A stretch of 64,000 nucleotides of DNA, taken from NCBI RefSeq assembly GCF_029029505.1, contig NZ_JAKJSD010000009.1, positions 1 to 64,000 of the forward strand, given 5' to 3'. The translations under genes were made by a program, and so were the position numbers. Positions 27,468 to 35,232 of the stretch are shown piece by piece. The notes under the pieces were generated by a model, which was not told the DNA's origin, searched no databases, and was given only the letters and a program-made list of their open reading frames with translations. Position 1 is the first letter of the stretch. Every line of letters starts with the position of its first letter. The stretch comes from Ancylomarina sp. DW003 (GTDB lineage Bacteria > Bacteroidota > Bacteroidia > Bacteroidales > Marinifilaceae).

Positions 27468-28514
27468 ATGTTTAATTTCGATGATATAAATCTGGACCGA
27501 ATTGTGGTTCATAATGTAGGTAACAAACATCATGAGGAAACCTTAAAGCTTTCGAAGCAAGGCATACAGTTAGAAGATGACGATGTGAGAGATATTCTGT
27601 TGAAGTATTTCTTATCGGCTTTTAATAAAGAGGAATTTTTTAATTTTCAGCACGAAGAAGGTTTGAGCATGAATGAAGTTTATTGCTTTGCTTCTGAGTT
27701 TTTCGACGAGAATGAAAGTTTCTACGATCAATCGGTGAATATTGCTATGCACCTTTACGATAAATCGAATCATCCAAATATTAAAGGTGGTGAGTTCTAT
27801 TTGGTTGCATTCTCTGGTTGTATTGTCGATGGAGAAGTGTGTGATGCTTTGGGAATCTTCAAATCGGAAAATAAGGATACTTTCCTAAAGGTTTATCAGA
27901 ATCAGGAAAACTTCGAATTGGGCTGCGAGAGTGGTATTAACATTAAAAAATTGGATAAAGGCTGTCTGATTTTTAATACCGAGAAAGAGAATGGCTATAA
28001 GGTTTGTATCGTAGATAAAACCAATAAGAATAATGAGGCAATTTACTGGAAAGAAGATTTCTTAAACTTAAAACTTCGTGAAGATGATTTCTATCACACT
28101 CAGAACTACCTGGAGATGTGTAAGGGATTCATTGGAGAAGTTTATAATGACGAAAATGAGGTTGCCAAGGCCGATCAGATTGACCTAATGAATAAGTCAA
28201 TCAACTTTTTTAAGGACAAAAAAGAGTTTAACGAGGATATGTTTAAGCAAGAAGTTATTGAGCAGCCTGAGGTTGTAAATGCCTTCGACGAATATAAAAA
28301 CTATTACCAAAGCGAGCATGACAATGATATTAATGCAGACTTTAATATCAATAAGGATGCTGTAAAAGGTGAACAGCGTTTCTTCAAGCAAGTTTTGAAG
28401 TTGGATAAGAATTTCCATGTTTATATTCACGGACAACGTAAATTCTTAGAGAAAGGTTTCGATGCAGCTCGCGATATGAGTTTCTACAAGTTGTTCTTTA
28501 GAGAGGAGAATTAA
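27468..28514 (+). CDS. Nucleoid-associated protein (NdpA/YejK family)
   Basis: 348 residues, the usual length. The N-terminal phrase LDRIVVHNVGNKHHEE and the AFNKEEFFNF segment are family signatures. YejK is a cytoplasmic nucleoid protein of poorly defined role. No DNA-binding motif is obvious by eye. The acidic and basic residues are evenly spread, and there is no membrane segment. Own promoter and a terminator whose stem (AAAGCCAACA) recurs after the VWA gene near 39.3 kb. The accessory region begins immediately downstream. Confidence 0.87.
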   Translation: MFNFDDINLDRIVVHNVGNKHHEETLKLSKQGIQLEDDDVRDILLKYFLSAFNKEEFFNFQHEEGLSMNEVYCFASEFFDENESFYDQSVNIAMHLYDKSNHPNIKGGEFYLVAFSGCIVDGEVCDALGIFKSENKDTFLKVYQNQENFELGCESGINIKKLDKGCLIFNTEKENGYKVCIVDKTNKNNEAIYWKEDFLNLKLREDDFYHTQNYLEMCKGFIGEVYNDENEVAKADQIDLMNKSINFFKDKKEFNEDMFKQEVIEQPEVVNAFDEYKNYYQSEHDNDINADFNINKDAVKGEQRFFKQVLKLDKNFHVYIHGQRKFLEKGFDAARDMSFYKLFFREEN

Positions 28515-28535
28515 GACTCAAATAAAACATTTTAT

Positions 28536-28570
28536 AAAGCCAACATGAGTTAATTCTGTTGGCTTTTTTT
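28536..28570 (+). terminator. Intrinsic terminator after the nucleoid-associated protein gene
   Basis: 10-bp stem AAAGCCAACA/TGTTGGCTTT (28536-28545, 28557-28566) then T-run and GTGTT. Nearly the same stem and downstream bases occur at 39273-39300. Confidence 0.85.
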
Positions 28571-28582
28571 GTGTTAGGAAGA

Positions 28583-28624
28583 TTCTTCTATCGGCTGACG
28601 CCACTATCTTTAATTTGGGAAGGA
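28583..28624 (+). repeat. Intergenic repeat, B-type (degenerate copy)
   Basis: Divergent copy of the B element (consensus starts TTCACCCTATCGGCTACCG and ends with the stem CTTTCCCT/AGGGAAAG). Keeps the CTATCGGCT core and a GCCACT segment. Starts 13 nt after the terminator T-run. Confidence 0.6.
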
Positions 28625-28634
28625 TTTATAAATG

Positions 28635-28750
28635 AATTCTCTTCTAAAAAAGGGAGATCCTGACAGGGGAGGGATAAGTAATCGAAAATACAAAAAATGA
28701 AATTCTGTTCACCCTTTGGGCTGCCGCCATTTTCCCTAAATAGGGAAAAG
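28635..28750 (+). repeat. Composite A-B palindromic repeat
   Basis: An A element (28635-28677) is joined by a 30-nt linker to a B element (28708-28750). The linker (TAATCGAAAATACAAAAAAT) is nearly the same as in the copy at 29403-29518. A is a CTCCCCT/AGGGGAG-type hairpin followed by a second short hairpin. B ends in the CCCTAAATAGGG hairpin. This copy is mutated in the A stem. Confidence 0.75.
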
Positions 28751-28767
28751 ATTAGTAAATAAATTTT

Positions 28768-28843
28768 ACTCTTTGAGGAGAATCCCAAGACTCACGAATA
28801 CATTAATTAATCTTATAATCTGAATAAATATCGTAGGCAACTC
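28768..28843 (+). repeat. C-type repeat (degenerate copy) at the 3' end of the first DUF559 gene
   Basis: Aligns with the intact copy at 30675-30760: GAGGAGAATCCCAAGACTCACGA, then an AT-rich core with TTATAATCTGA, then TCGTAGGCAACTC. It ends 5 nt before the stop codon of the DUF559 gene. Confidence 0.6.
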
Positions 28844-28847
28844 AAGT

Positions 28848-29252
28848 TTATTTAAGAGGTTTTCTTTTGAAGACAGGAGAATCATCATCAAGTCTAAAAG
28901 ATGATATAATCTTATCTAAGACAGTTGTTAAGTCAAGAAGCTCTTCATTCTTTATCCTAACTACTCTAATGTCTTTGTCTGATAATATGGCATCTCGATC
29001 AGTATCTTTTGCCTTTGTAAAATCATGTATCTTCCCATCTAATTCAATAACAAGCTTTTCAGCTATACAATAGAAATCAGGTACAAAAAAGAAATACTCA
29101 TCTTGAAAGGAATCGTAAATAATGGCATGTTGTCTTAAGAATTTTCTGCCCCGAAGTTTTCTATTACGAATATGTTTCCATAGTAGTTTCTCAGATGGAG
29201 TTGTGTTACTTCTGAGCTTCCGTTTTATATCTTTTATCTCGTGATATTTCAT
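28848..29252 (-). CDS. DUF559 (Vsr-like) endonuclease-domain protein, copy 1
   Basis: 134 residues. DUF559 is a PD-(D/E)XK-fold family related to Vsr mismatch endonucleases and relaxase-like nucleases. Candidate active-site positions are E21 near LLWKHIRNRKLRG, D59 in FFVPDFYC and the ELDG motif at 70-73, followed by H76. Hand alignment with copy 2 (39421-39825) gives 101 of 134 identical residues. The N-terminal half, with the basic stretch RNRKLRGRKFLRQH, is most conserved. The gene is closely surrounded by palindromic repeats of types A, B and C on both sides. No promoter of the usual type is evident. Likely part of a repeat-linked mobile or domesticated module. Confidence 0.85.
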   Translation of the reverse strand: MKYHEIKDIKRKLRSNTTPSEKLLWKHIRNRKLRGRKFLRQHAIIYDSFQDEYFFFVPDFYCIAEKLVIELDGKIHDFTKAKDTDRDAILSDKDIRVVRIKNEELLDLTTVLDKIISSFRLDDDSPVFKRKPLK

Positions 29253-29293
29253 TCCAAAGATTTTACAACTTTACAAAGTAGGCATTTTATGCT

Positions 29294-29330
29294 AATTCTC
29301 CCCTTATAGGAAAACCCGAAGGCTCACTTA
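29294..29330 (+). repeat. C-type repeat (5' half only)
   Basis: AATTCTCCCCTTATAGG then AACCCGAAGGCTCAC, matching the first half of the 30675 copy. It starts 41 nt upstream of the DUF559 copy 1 start codon. Confidence 0.65.
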
Positions 29331-29360
29331 TAATTGAAGAAATAGACACTCATGAGCTTA

Positions 29361-29390
29361 GCTTCGCTCCAGTTCCTTAATGGAAAAGAC
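29361..29390 (+). repeat. E-type short repeat
   Basis: GCTTCGCTCCAGTTCC followed by TTAATGGAAAAGAC. A related sequence (CTTCGCTACGCTACGGTTCC...TTGAAAGA) lies at 37020-37058 beside B and A repeats. Confidence 0.45.
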
Positions 29391-29402
29391 TTACTGGTAT
29401 GT

Positions 29403-29518
29403 TTTCTCCCCTATAAGGGGAGATCCTGGCAGGGAGAGGGGTGAATAATCGAAAAACACAAAAAATGAAATTCCGTTCACCCTATCGCCTACCGGCACTT
29501 TCCCTATTAGGGAAAGAC
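29403..29518 (+). repeat. Composite A-B palindromic repeat (best-preserved copy)
   Basis: A element at 29403-29444 (hairpin CTCCCCTATAAGGGGAG, second hairpin, then GAGGGGTGA), linker AATAATCGAAAAACACAAAA and on, then B element at 29476-29518 (TTCACCCTATCGCCTACCG ... CTTTCCCTATTAGGGAAAG). GGGTGAA of A is complementary to TTCACCC of B, so the whole element can close into one multi-hairpin structure. Confidence 0.85.
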
Positions 29519-29552
29519 GTTTTGGACTTGCAAGAAAACGTGAAGAACTAAA

Positions 29553-30530
29553 TTATCGCCTTTGGGTTTTAAAACCTAAAGTAGGCTTTGTGTCGATATA
29601 GATAATCAATTCGTTTTTCCTAAGGTGGGTCATAGGAACCGAGAAAGTACAAGATTTACCACGGCGCTTAAGCGTGACCTTATTACCATATTTCTCGTTT
29701 CGATACTTATAAGCAATATCATACTTAGGGGATAATTTTTCAATGGTAAATTGAATGCTGTCCCCTTTTTTGTACTTCAATATGCCGGATTGGGGTGCGA
29801 TAAGTTCGATTCCGGAATCCCAATAGGCTTGATAAGCCTGATATTGCTTACCAAAATCACTGAGAGATAGTTTGTTTGGAAGCAGTTGCCATTTCTCATC
29901 ATCAGGAAAATGATTGATAAGGAACTTTTCTGGCTTACAATTGAAATAAGCTGCTGTATAGAGCTTTTTGAATCGCATCTGATTAAAATCGACAGAGCCA
30001 GCTCCCCAAGTGACATCGACCAAATACCATTTTCCGTTTAGCTTGTAGGCATTCCAGGAATGATTGGAAGGAAGTTTGGGGTAACCAATTTCAGAAATGA
30101 AGGTTTTGGAGCTTCCTGTTATAATTTCACATTCAATATTAAATGCAAGGCAAAGCTCCTTAAAAAGAGTGGCATAGCCTTCACAAATCGCTTTTTTACG
30201 TCTCAAAGTCTTTTGAGCGAGTTCCTTCCTAAAGGCTCGTTTTTGTGCGAGCAACTCCTCTTTGGAAAAGTACTTGAATGCAACTCTGCTTGTCTTGTTA
30301 ACTTGCTCTACATCGTAGTTTATATGCTTTGCCATCCATACGTAAGCGGCCTTGGCCTTGTCTTCTTTAGAATCGAAATCAGACTCAATTTTATTGGCTA
30401 ATGCTTCCACAGAAGCAAAACGACTGGGGTAAGTTGAAACTTTATCTTCCACAGAATTCTTTTGAGCCAAACCACTTAGGCTAGCCAAGAGAAAAGTTGT
30501 GAAACTTAATTGCTTAATGAAATTAGTCAT
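29553..30530 (-). CDS. Exported transglutaminase-like domain protein
   Basis: 325 residues with signal peptide (about 1-22, ending LSGLA). A transglutaminase-like core runs from about 60 to 200. It has a papain-type triad: Cys in KAICEGYATLF, His in NHSWNAYKL and Asp in WYLVDVTWG. This resembles the CYK3-type proteins common in Bacteroidota. The C-terminal 110 residues form a probable beta-sandwich with basic character. It probably acts in the periplasm or on the surface as a peptidase or cross-linker. The substrate is unknown. Lies between two repeat clusters, its stop codon being 34 nt from the composite A-B repeat. Confidence 0.82.
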   Translation of the reverse strand: MTNFIKQLSFTTFLLASLSGLAQKNSVEDKVSTYPSRFASVEALANKIESDFDSKEDKAKAAYVWMAKHINYDVEQVNKTSRVAFKYFSKEELLAQKRAFRKELAQKTLRRKKAICEGYATLFKELCLAFNIECEIITGSSKTFISEIGYPKLPSNHSWNAYKLNGKWYLVDVTWGAGSVDFNQMRFKKLYTAAYFNCKPEKFLINHFPDDEKWQLLPNKLSLSDFGKQYQAYQAYWDSGIELIAPQSGILKYKKGDSIQFTIEKLSPKYDIAYKYRNEKYGNKVTLKRRGKSCTFSVPMTHLRKNELIIYIDTKPTLGFKTQRR

Positions 30531-30674
30531 AGAATGAATTTTGACGCTATTGACTCAAAACTAAGCAAAATTGTAAGAAATCAAAGAGATGCTAGAGGCT
30601 TCTTTTATTGCCCAATCCATCATTTTTTTTATGCCGATGCGTGATAAGGCTTGCTAAGGAAAGCCGTTTTGTTT

Positions 30675-30760
30675 AATTCTCCCCTTCTAGGGGAACCCGG
30701 AGGCTCACGAACAGATTAATTTATTTTATAATGTGAGTAAATGTCCGTAGGACAGAGGGG
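30675..30760 (+). repeat. C-type palindromic repeat, intact copy
   Basis: Begins AATTCTCCCCTTCTAGGGG like an A element and ends TGTCCGTAGGACAGAGGGG like an A element, with a 45-nt insert between them. The insert carries its own GCTCAC/GTGAG pairing around an AT-rich core. C can thus be read as A with an internal extension. Confidence 0.75.
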
Positions 30761-31002
30761 GATTAACATATAGTTTATAATAATTCTAAGGCTTTATGTT
30801 AGAATATAAGTTGGGCTGCTTGAAAGGAATAATTAATTTTATGAATCATTTTAAAGACATCAGAATATTTGCCTTAAATCTGTGTTTCTTTTTCTATTGT
30901 TTTTGCGAGTAAGAAAAAAATCTTGCAAAAATAAAAAGGCCGTTAGATACAATTTATAATAGAAAGTCATAAGAATGACTTAATGTAAATAACAGATAGG
31001 TA

Positions 31003-31027
31003 GTTTAAAGTACATTGTACTTTAAAC
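31003..31027. repeat. Perfect 25-bp palindrome upstream of the nuclease-like gene
   Basis: GTTTAAAGTACA, one T, TGTACTTTAAAC. Placed 44 nt before the start codon at 31072. It has no T-run specific to a terminator and looks more like an operator or a recombination site. Confidence 0.7.
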
Positions 31028-31071
31028 ATATGTTGTGACACATTATTCAATACAAATCAGAATGAGTTAGA

Positions 31072-31926
31072 ATGGAATATTCAAAAATTGAAAAAATAAA
31101 TTTAAGAGAGCATTTTTCTGAAAGGTGGCTTCAAGATATTATTGAAAAAGATCCGTCTATAATTGGATTAGGAGAGATTGAAGTTTATAGAAGAGAACGA
31201 AAGCAGTCGTCAGGAGGCAGGATTGATTTTTTGATGGTAAATTCGGATAATACAACGATGTATGAAGTTGAGGTAATGTTGGGCGCGACAGATGAAAGTC
31301 ATATTATTAGGACAATTGAATATTGGGATTTAGAAAAAAGACGCTTTCCTTCACGAGAGCATAAAGCAGTAATCATTGCAGAAAATATAACAAATCGATT
31401 CTTCAATGTTATTTCTTTAATGAATAAATCAATTCCGATTATAGCAATCCAGCTTAATGCATTTCAACATGATAATAATGTATTTTTAGACTTCGTAAAA
31501 GTTTTGGATATATATGAATCTCCAGAAGATGAGGAGGATCTAGGATTAGAAATAGTTGACAGAGCATTTTGGGAAAATAAATCAGCTCCGAAATCAATAA
31601 ACATTCTTGACGAAATAATTCAAATTTGTAAAATCGAATATTCTGATCTGAGAATTACTTATAATAAACATCATGTTGCAATTGGAACAATATCAAAGAA
31701 CTTTATGTGGCTAAGACCTCGAAAGACAGATGGATATTGCCATATTGAAATTCTTGTAGGAAAGGATAATGTTGAAACTTCAAAATCAACAATTGAGAAT
31801 ATTGGAGAGACATACACTGTAAGAAAAGATAAAATTATAGCGTTCCCTATAACGTCACCAACTTTTATCAAAAGCAAAGAGGTTGTTAAGGAGTTAATGA
31901 TTAAAGGTTTGAACGGAAATAAATAA
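31072..31926 (+). CDS. PD-(D/E)XK nuclease-fold protein of unknown function
   Basis: 284 residues. The first 100 residues look like the NucS/DUF91-type nuclease core: an N-terminal helix with LREHFSERWLQDIIEKDPS, then GRIDFLMV (D52), then YEVEVMLG (E65, E67), then DESHIIRTIEYWDLEKRRFP. The lysine expected after the second acidic residue reads Met (EVM). I recall the same feature in homologues, so this may be a binding rather than a cutting member. The C-terminal half (KNFMWLRPRKTDGYCHIEI) is a DUF5655-like beta domain. Found sporadically in bacteria as an accessory gene. A 25-bp palindrome lies upstream. Confidence 0.7.
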   Translation: MEYSKIEKINLREHFSERWLQDIIEKDPSIIGLGEIEVYRRERKQSSGGRIDFLMVNSDNTTMYEVEVMLGATDESHIIRTIEYWDLEKRRFPSREHKAVIIAENITNRFFNVISLMNKSIPIIAIQLNAFQHDNNVFLDFVKVLDIYESPEDEEDLGLEIVDRAFWENKSAPKSINILDEIIQICKIEYSDLRITYNKHHVAIGTISKNFMWLRPRKTDGYCHIEILVGKDNVETSKSTIENIGETYTVRKDKIIAFPITSPTFIKSKEVVKELMIKGLNGNK

Positions 31927-32002
31927 CGACGTTATAACAAAAGCTAAATTGTCATGGGCAGTGGTGAGTCGTTTGAAAGTTTAGAGAATTTAATAAGCAA
32001 CT

Positions 32003-32704
32003 ATGCGAAACAGATTACTTCTTTTGTATTTAATTATAGTTCCCTTTGTTGTAAGTGGACAAAAGATGGGTGCTGAAAGAATAGATACATCAAAGATTAA
32101 AACTTGGGAACCCAAATTTACCTTTGAATATCAATCTATATATCATTTTGGAGATTCTGAAATGGAATCTGAATTAATTCTCATATTGGGGATTGATAAG
32201 GATTACGCTCAAATTAAAACAGGAAGCTGGTCTGATGATGGTAAATTATGGATTTGGCATTGGGAGAACTTAAAAAGTGTTCGTGTCGAAGGAAGCAAAT
32301 TTTATTCAGATAAAACAAATGGAGAATTTGTGATTTACGAATCCAAGGAACGAATTAAAGGATTAAAGATATATGAATCTTGGAGTCCTTCGATGGAAAA
32401 AGGCGAATTTGAAATCGGAATTCAGAAGGGCTTAATAAATTCTAATTTTCCTGGAAAATATCCACAAGCATCGATGCGGAAGTTGACCCGAGAGGAATTA
32501 AGCGAATTATCTAAATCCAATTTACAAATCATGAGGAATGAGGTTTTTGCTCGGTATGGATTTATATTTAAATCTGGGGAGAAAATGGATCTCTATTTTC
32601 AAAATCAAGATTGGTATAATGGACAATATAAGAATGTAAATAGTTTTCTAACAGAACTAGAGAAAGATAATTTAAGATTGATTAGTCAATTAGAAAAGAG
32701 ATAA
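32003..32704 (+). CDS. Exported YARHG-domain protein
   Basis: 233 residues. Signal peptide about 1-20 (RNRLLLLYLIIVPFVVSG). The C-terminal 75 residues form a YARHG domain: REELSELSKSNLQIMRNEVFARYGF, then QDWYNGQYKNVNSFLTELEKDN. YARHG is an extracellular domain of unknown role in bacteria. The middle region (about 30-150) is predicted beta-rich and unassigned. It sits 77 nt after the PD-(D/E)XK gene. A D-type repeat starts 7 nt after its stop codon. Confidence 0.78.
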   Translation: MRNRLLLLYLIIVPFVVSGQKMGAERIDTSKIKTWEPKFTFEYQSIYHFGDSEMESELILILGIDKDYAQIKTGSWSDDGKLWIWHWENLKSVRVEGSKFYSDKTNGEFVIYESKERIKGLKIYESWSPSMEKGEFEIGIQKGLINSNFPGKYPQASMRKLTREELSELSKSNLQIMRNEVFARYGFIFKSGEKMDLYFQNQDWYNGQYKNVNSFLTELEKDNLRLISQLEKR

Positions 32705-32710
32705 ATACTT

Positions 32711-32774
32711 GCTGGTGCGCGATGAGCTTCGCGTTCCTTTAGGTAACACAGAATAAAATTCTGCGGTAGCGATG
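32711..32774 (+). repeat. D-type repeat, copy 1
   Basis: Starts GCTGGTGCGCGAT, contains CGCGTTCCTTTAGGTAA, then the hairpin CAGAATAAAATTCTG, and ends TAGCGATG. Copy 2 at 33310-33379 keeps the frame but has a different, self-complementary hairpin (CACACGATAAAATCGTGTG), i.e. compensatory change. The two copies flank the gene at 32803-33297. Confidence 0.75.
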
Positions 32775-32802
32775 TAAACTGTGGTAACAAAAAGCAATTA
32801 TT

Positions 32803-33297
32803 ATGAATAATAAACAAAACAGGTGTGGTATCACACATGACGATATTCTGAATAATGTTCTATTGAGTCCAATTGTTAGTAAGTTGTCTTACTATCAGAA
32901 GTTGGCGAAATACCACCGTTATTCGTATTGGATTGTTATTTGGATTCAATTATTATTAGGTTTTAGTATAGCGACAGTGTTATTATTGAAATTAGATAAT
33001 ATTTATGTGGCAGTCTTTTCATTGCTTCTGAATTTTATTCTTGTTATAAATCAGTCATTACAAATTGATAAAAAGTATAAACGGTATAGGTTAACAGAAT
33101 TGAAAATTGAATCTTTATTAGGAGTATTTACTAGTAAATTCTATTCTTCGGATAAGCTTAATGTTGAAGATTATATTGCTTTTAACTTAAGGGAGTTAAC
33201 CAATGATGTGAAAAAGATAGTTTCTGAAGAATTTGAGATCCATTTTAATGAATTAAAATGGATTAATACGACATCACCAAAAGCAAATAATCCATAA
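32803..33297 (+). CDS. Two-helix membrane protein, SLATT/DUF4231-like
   Basis: 164 residues. Two membrane helices (about 47-68, WIVIWIQLLLGFSIATVLL; and 70-90, IYVAVFSLLLNFILVI). Basic/aromatic helices lie before (YYQKLAKYHRYSYW) and after (DKKYKRYRLTELKIESL) them. This arrangement resembles SLATT-domain proteins, predicted pore-forming effectors of conflict systems. However, I see no nucleotide-sensing or nucleotidyltransferase partner beside it, so the assignment is tentative. Bracketed by the two D-type repeats, which suggests the unit could have moved or been duplicated with them. Confidence 0.6.
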   Translation: MNNKQNRCGITHDDILNNVLLSPIVSKLSYYQKLAKYHRYSYWIVIWIQLLLGFSIATVLLLKLDNIYVAVFSLLLNFILVINQSLQIDKKYKRYRLTELKIESLLGVFTSKFYSSDKLNVEDYIAFNLRELTNDVKKIVSEEFEIHFNELKWINTTSPKANNP

Positions 33298-33309
33298 GTT
33301 TTTAGCTGT

Positions 33310-33379
33310 GCTGGTGCGCGATTATATCGCGTTCCTTTAGGTAAATATAGCCACACGATAAAATCGTGTGATAGCGATG
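33310..33379 (+). repeat. D-type repeat, copy 2
   Basis: GCTGGTGCGCGATTATATCG, CGTTCCTTTAGGTAA, hairpin CACACGATAAAATCGTGTG, TAGCGATGG. Same orientation as copy 1, 599 nt downstream. Confidence 0.75.
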
Positions 33380-33427
33380 GAGGTGTATAACTGTTTGATT
33401 TTTAAGACTAAAGTGTGAAGAGCCAAA

Positions 33428-34372
33428 ATGAAACAAGCAAGAGATAAAAGTAATGGTGAGATTATAGATGCGGAATCTTTGAAGCATATATATGAAGATG
33501 GCTTATCAGAATATGAATGTATTGATGAGGCATGCAGAATAAAGTTACTACCGTGCTCATATAAACCAATAAACAAAGTTAGGCCATATTTTAAGTCACT
33601 AGATGGAAAGAATCATAAAGATCTCTGTAAGTTTAGTGAGTACTTGAAATTATTAGAAAAAGCTAAGAATAGGGCATTGACAGAATCTGAAATGGAAGAT
33701 ATGCCATTTCCAACGAAGTTTAAGAAAGTAAAACAGAAATCAGGAGAAGATACCATATTTAAGTCAAGTATTGTTGGAGAAGAGAAAGTTGGTCAAGGAG
33801 GTATAAGAAAAAAAACGTCAGGAGATTTTGTTGAAATATTTAATAAATCAAAAGTTGTTGCATCTATTTCTCCGATTGTTGATTTTTACATTAAGTGTCC
33901 ATTTAATAGAAATGTAGAACTAGAGATTGAGAAAACATTTAAAATGTACATGTACTGGTTTAAAAGGATTGAAAAACCATTGTCTACAGGTAACTATAAA
34001 GGAAAGCGTATCTTTTTTGGGAGATTACATACTAGCAACCGTAAAATTATAGAAACTGAGGAAACTCTAGAGATTGCATTATATGAATGTGAAGCTTGGG
34101 AAAAAGGTGGCAAGAATAAATCAGCAGTTCAAATTAATCCATTTATCGTAAATATTGATAAGTCACTTATATCGAAGAATAAGGTAACTAGAATTAAAAA
34201 TGAAATTCAATACGCTGTTGGTGATAAAATCAATGCATTTAAGGATAAGAAAAAGCATGCATATCTGTTTTTTTGGGGTGAAGTTCCAACAAAGGATGAA
34301 CCATATAAATTTAAAGTATTAGAAGGAGCATTAGTGGCACGCTATACTCAAATTCTCCCAACAATACAGTAG
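33428..34372 (+). CDS. Hypothetical protein with N-terminal zinc-finger-like cluster
   Basis: 314 residues, no signal or membrane segment. An N-terminal Cys/His cluster (C31, C36, C43, H63, C67) surrounds RPYFKSLDGKNHKDLC. This recalls the zinc-binding N-terminus of CoiA-like competence nucleases, but no CoiA nuclease core is recognisable. The Lys content is high throughout. The C-terminal 150 residues (RIFFGRLHTSNRKI, KHAYLFFWGEVP) are unassigned. Placed after the second D repeat, in the same direction as the membrane protein. Function unknown. Confidence 0.65.
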   Translation: MKQARDKSNGEIIDAESLKHIYEDGLSEYECIDEACRIKLLPCSYKPINKVRPYFKSLDGKNHKDLCKFSEYLKLLEKAKNRALTESEMEDMPFPTKFKKVKQKSGEDTIFKSSIVGEEKVGQGGIRKKTSGDFVEIFNKSKVVASISPIVDFYIKCPFNRNVELEIEKTFKMYMYWFKRIEKPLSTGNYKGKRIFFGRLHTSNRKIIETEETLEIALYECEAWEKGGKNKSAVQINPFIVNIDKSLISKNKVTRIKNEIQYAVGDKINAFKDKKKHAYLFFWGEVPTKDEPYKFKVLEGALVARYTQILPTIQ

Positions 34373-34471
34373 AAGAGTATTTATATATTCCACGTCAGCA
34401 AGAAAAATAAACCCTGTTGATGCACTCTTACATTGAATTCCTTCAGAGTTGATTTTAAATTAAAAAAAATA

Positions 34472-35176
34472 ATGACCCAAGCCGATAAACTAACTTACTG
34501 TAAATATTGTACCCAATCTGTTTTTGATAACAGCCAAGGCTTAATTTGTAGTTTCACAAAGAAGAAAGCTAATTTTACTAAGCGCTGTGAGCAATTTGAA
34601 AAAGACATTGAAGAACTAAAGAAATCCCAAAGAGGAAGTGGAGCTTATCGTATGACTTCGGATGAATCTACACAGTACATCTTTCCTTATATCTCAGAAA
34701 AAGATAGACAGACCATCAACTTAAGCTCATTATCTCTATTTAAAAGAGTGTTTAAGTCGTGGGAGTTCTATACCCTATGTCTGGTTACGGTATCTGTATT
34801 CACTTTAGTCATCAGTAATTTAAACGTACCCATTGAGTATACGGGAACAACTACTGCTCTTGTATTTATTGCTGTTCTCTTATCGCTAAACAAGAGGTTT
34901 AAACAGAAGCCCCATTTGGTAATAGATAAAGATGGCTTGCGTTTACACAACAGTTCTGTGATTAAATGGAAGGATGTTATTCGATACTATTTTTCGAGCT
35001 TCATCGATGTGAATAATAATAACCCACTTTTGAGTCGAACCACGCAAACATTGATTATTGAGAAGTTCGGAAAAGCGAAGAATATTAGAATAGATATTAC
35101 CCCCTGTGGACAGAATCTAAGTCTATTGGGAAAGAAAATTGAAGTGATAAAGGCAGAGAATAAAAATCTGCATTAG
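34472..35176 (+). CDS. Zinc-ribbon membrane protein with PH-like C-terminal domain
   Basis: 234 residues from ATG 34472; a TTG at 34433 is a weaker alternative. Four cysteines (C10, C13, C26, C39) in YCKYCTQSV...LICSFT...RCEQF form a zinc-ribbon-like motif found at the N-terminus of several Bacteroidota membrane proteins. Two membrane helices follow (about 97-114 and 124-143), then a soluble domain (PHLVIDKDGLRLHNSSVIKWKDV), probably PH-like. The role is unknown, and it may be a regulator of a membrane process. No partner gene is evident. Confidence 0.65.
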   Translation: MTQADKLTYCKYCTQSVFDNSQGLICSFTKKKANFTKRCEQFEKDIEELKKSQRGSGAYRMTSDESTQYIFPYISEKDRQTINLSSLSLFKRVFKSWEFYTLCLVTVSVFTLVISNLNVPIEYTGTTTALVFIAVLLSLNKRFKQKPHLVIDKDGLRLHNSSVIKWKDVIRYYFSSFIDVNNNNPLLSRTTQTLIIEKFGKAKNIRIDITPCGQNLSLLGKKIEVIKAENKNLH

Positions 35177-35232
35177 CGAGCTGGCGTTCTAAAAACTAAG
35201 AAAGAATTATAATTTAAAACCTAAAGAATAAG

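Larger units (their letters stand above)
30531..31071. other. 541-nt intergenic region with one C-type repeat and one long palindrome
   Basis: Between the divergent transglutaminase-like and PD-(D/E)XK-like genes. Holds the intact C repeat (30675-30760), a small inverted repeat AAGTCAT/ATGACTT (about 30964-30981) and the perfect palindrome at 31003-31027. No protein-coding signal seen. Confidence 0.6.

Noticed and set aside
32803-34372. A complete SLATT-type defence operon
   Set aside because: No nucleotide-sensor, nucleotidyltransferase or NTPase gene is next to the membrane protein, so only a tentative family likeness is given.
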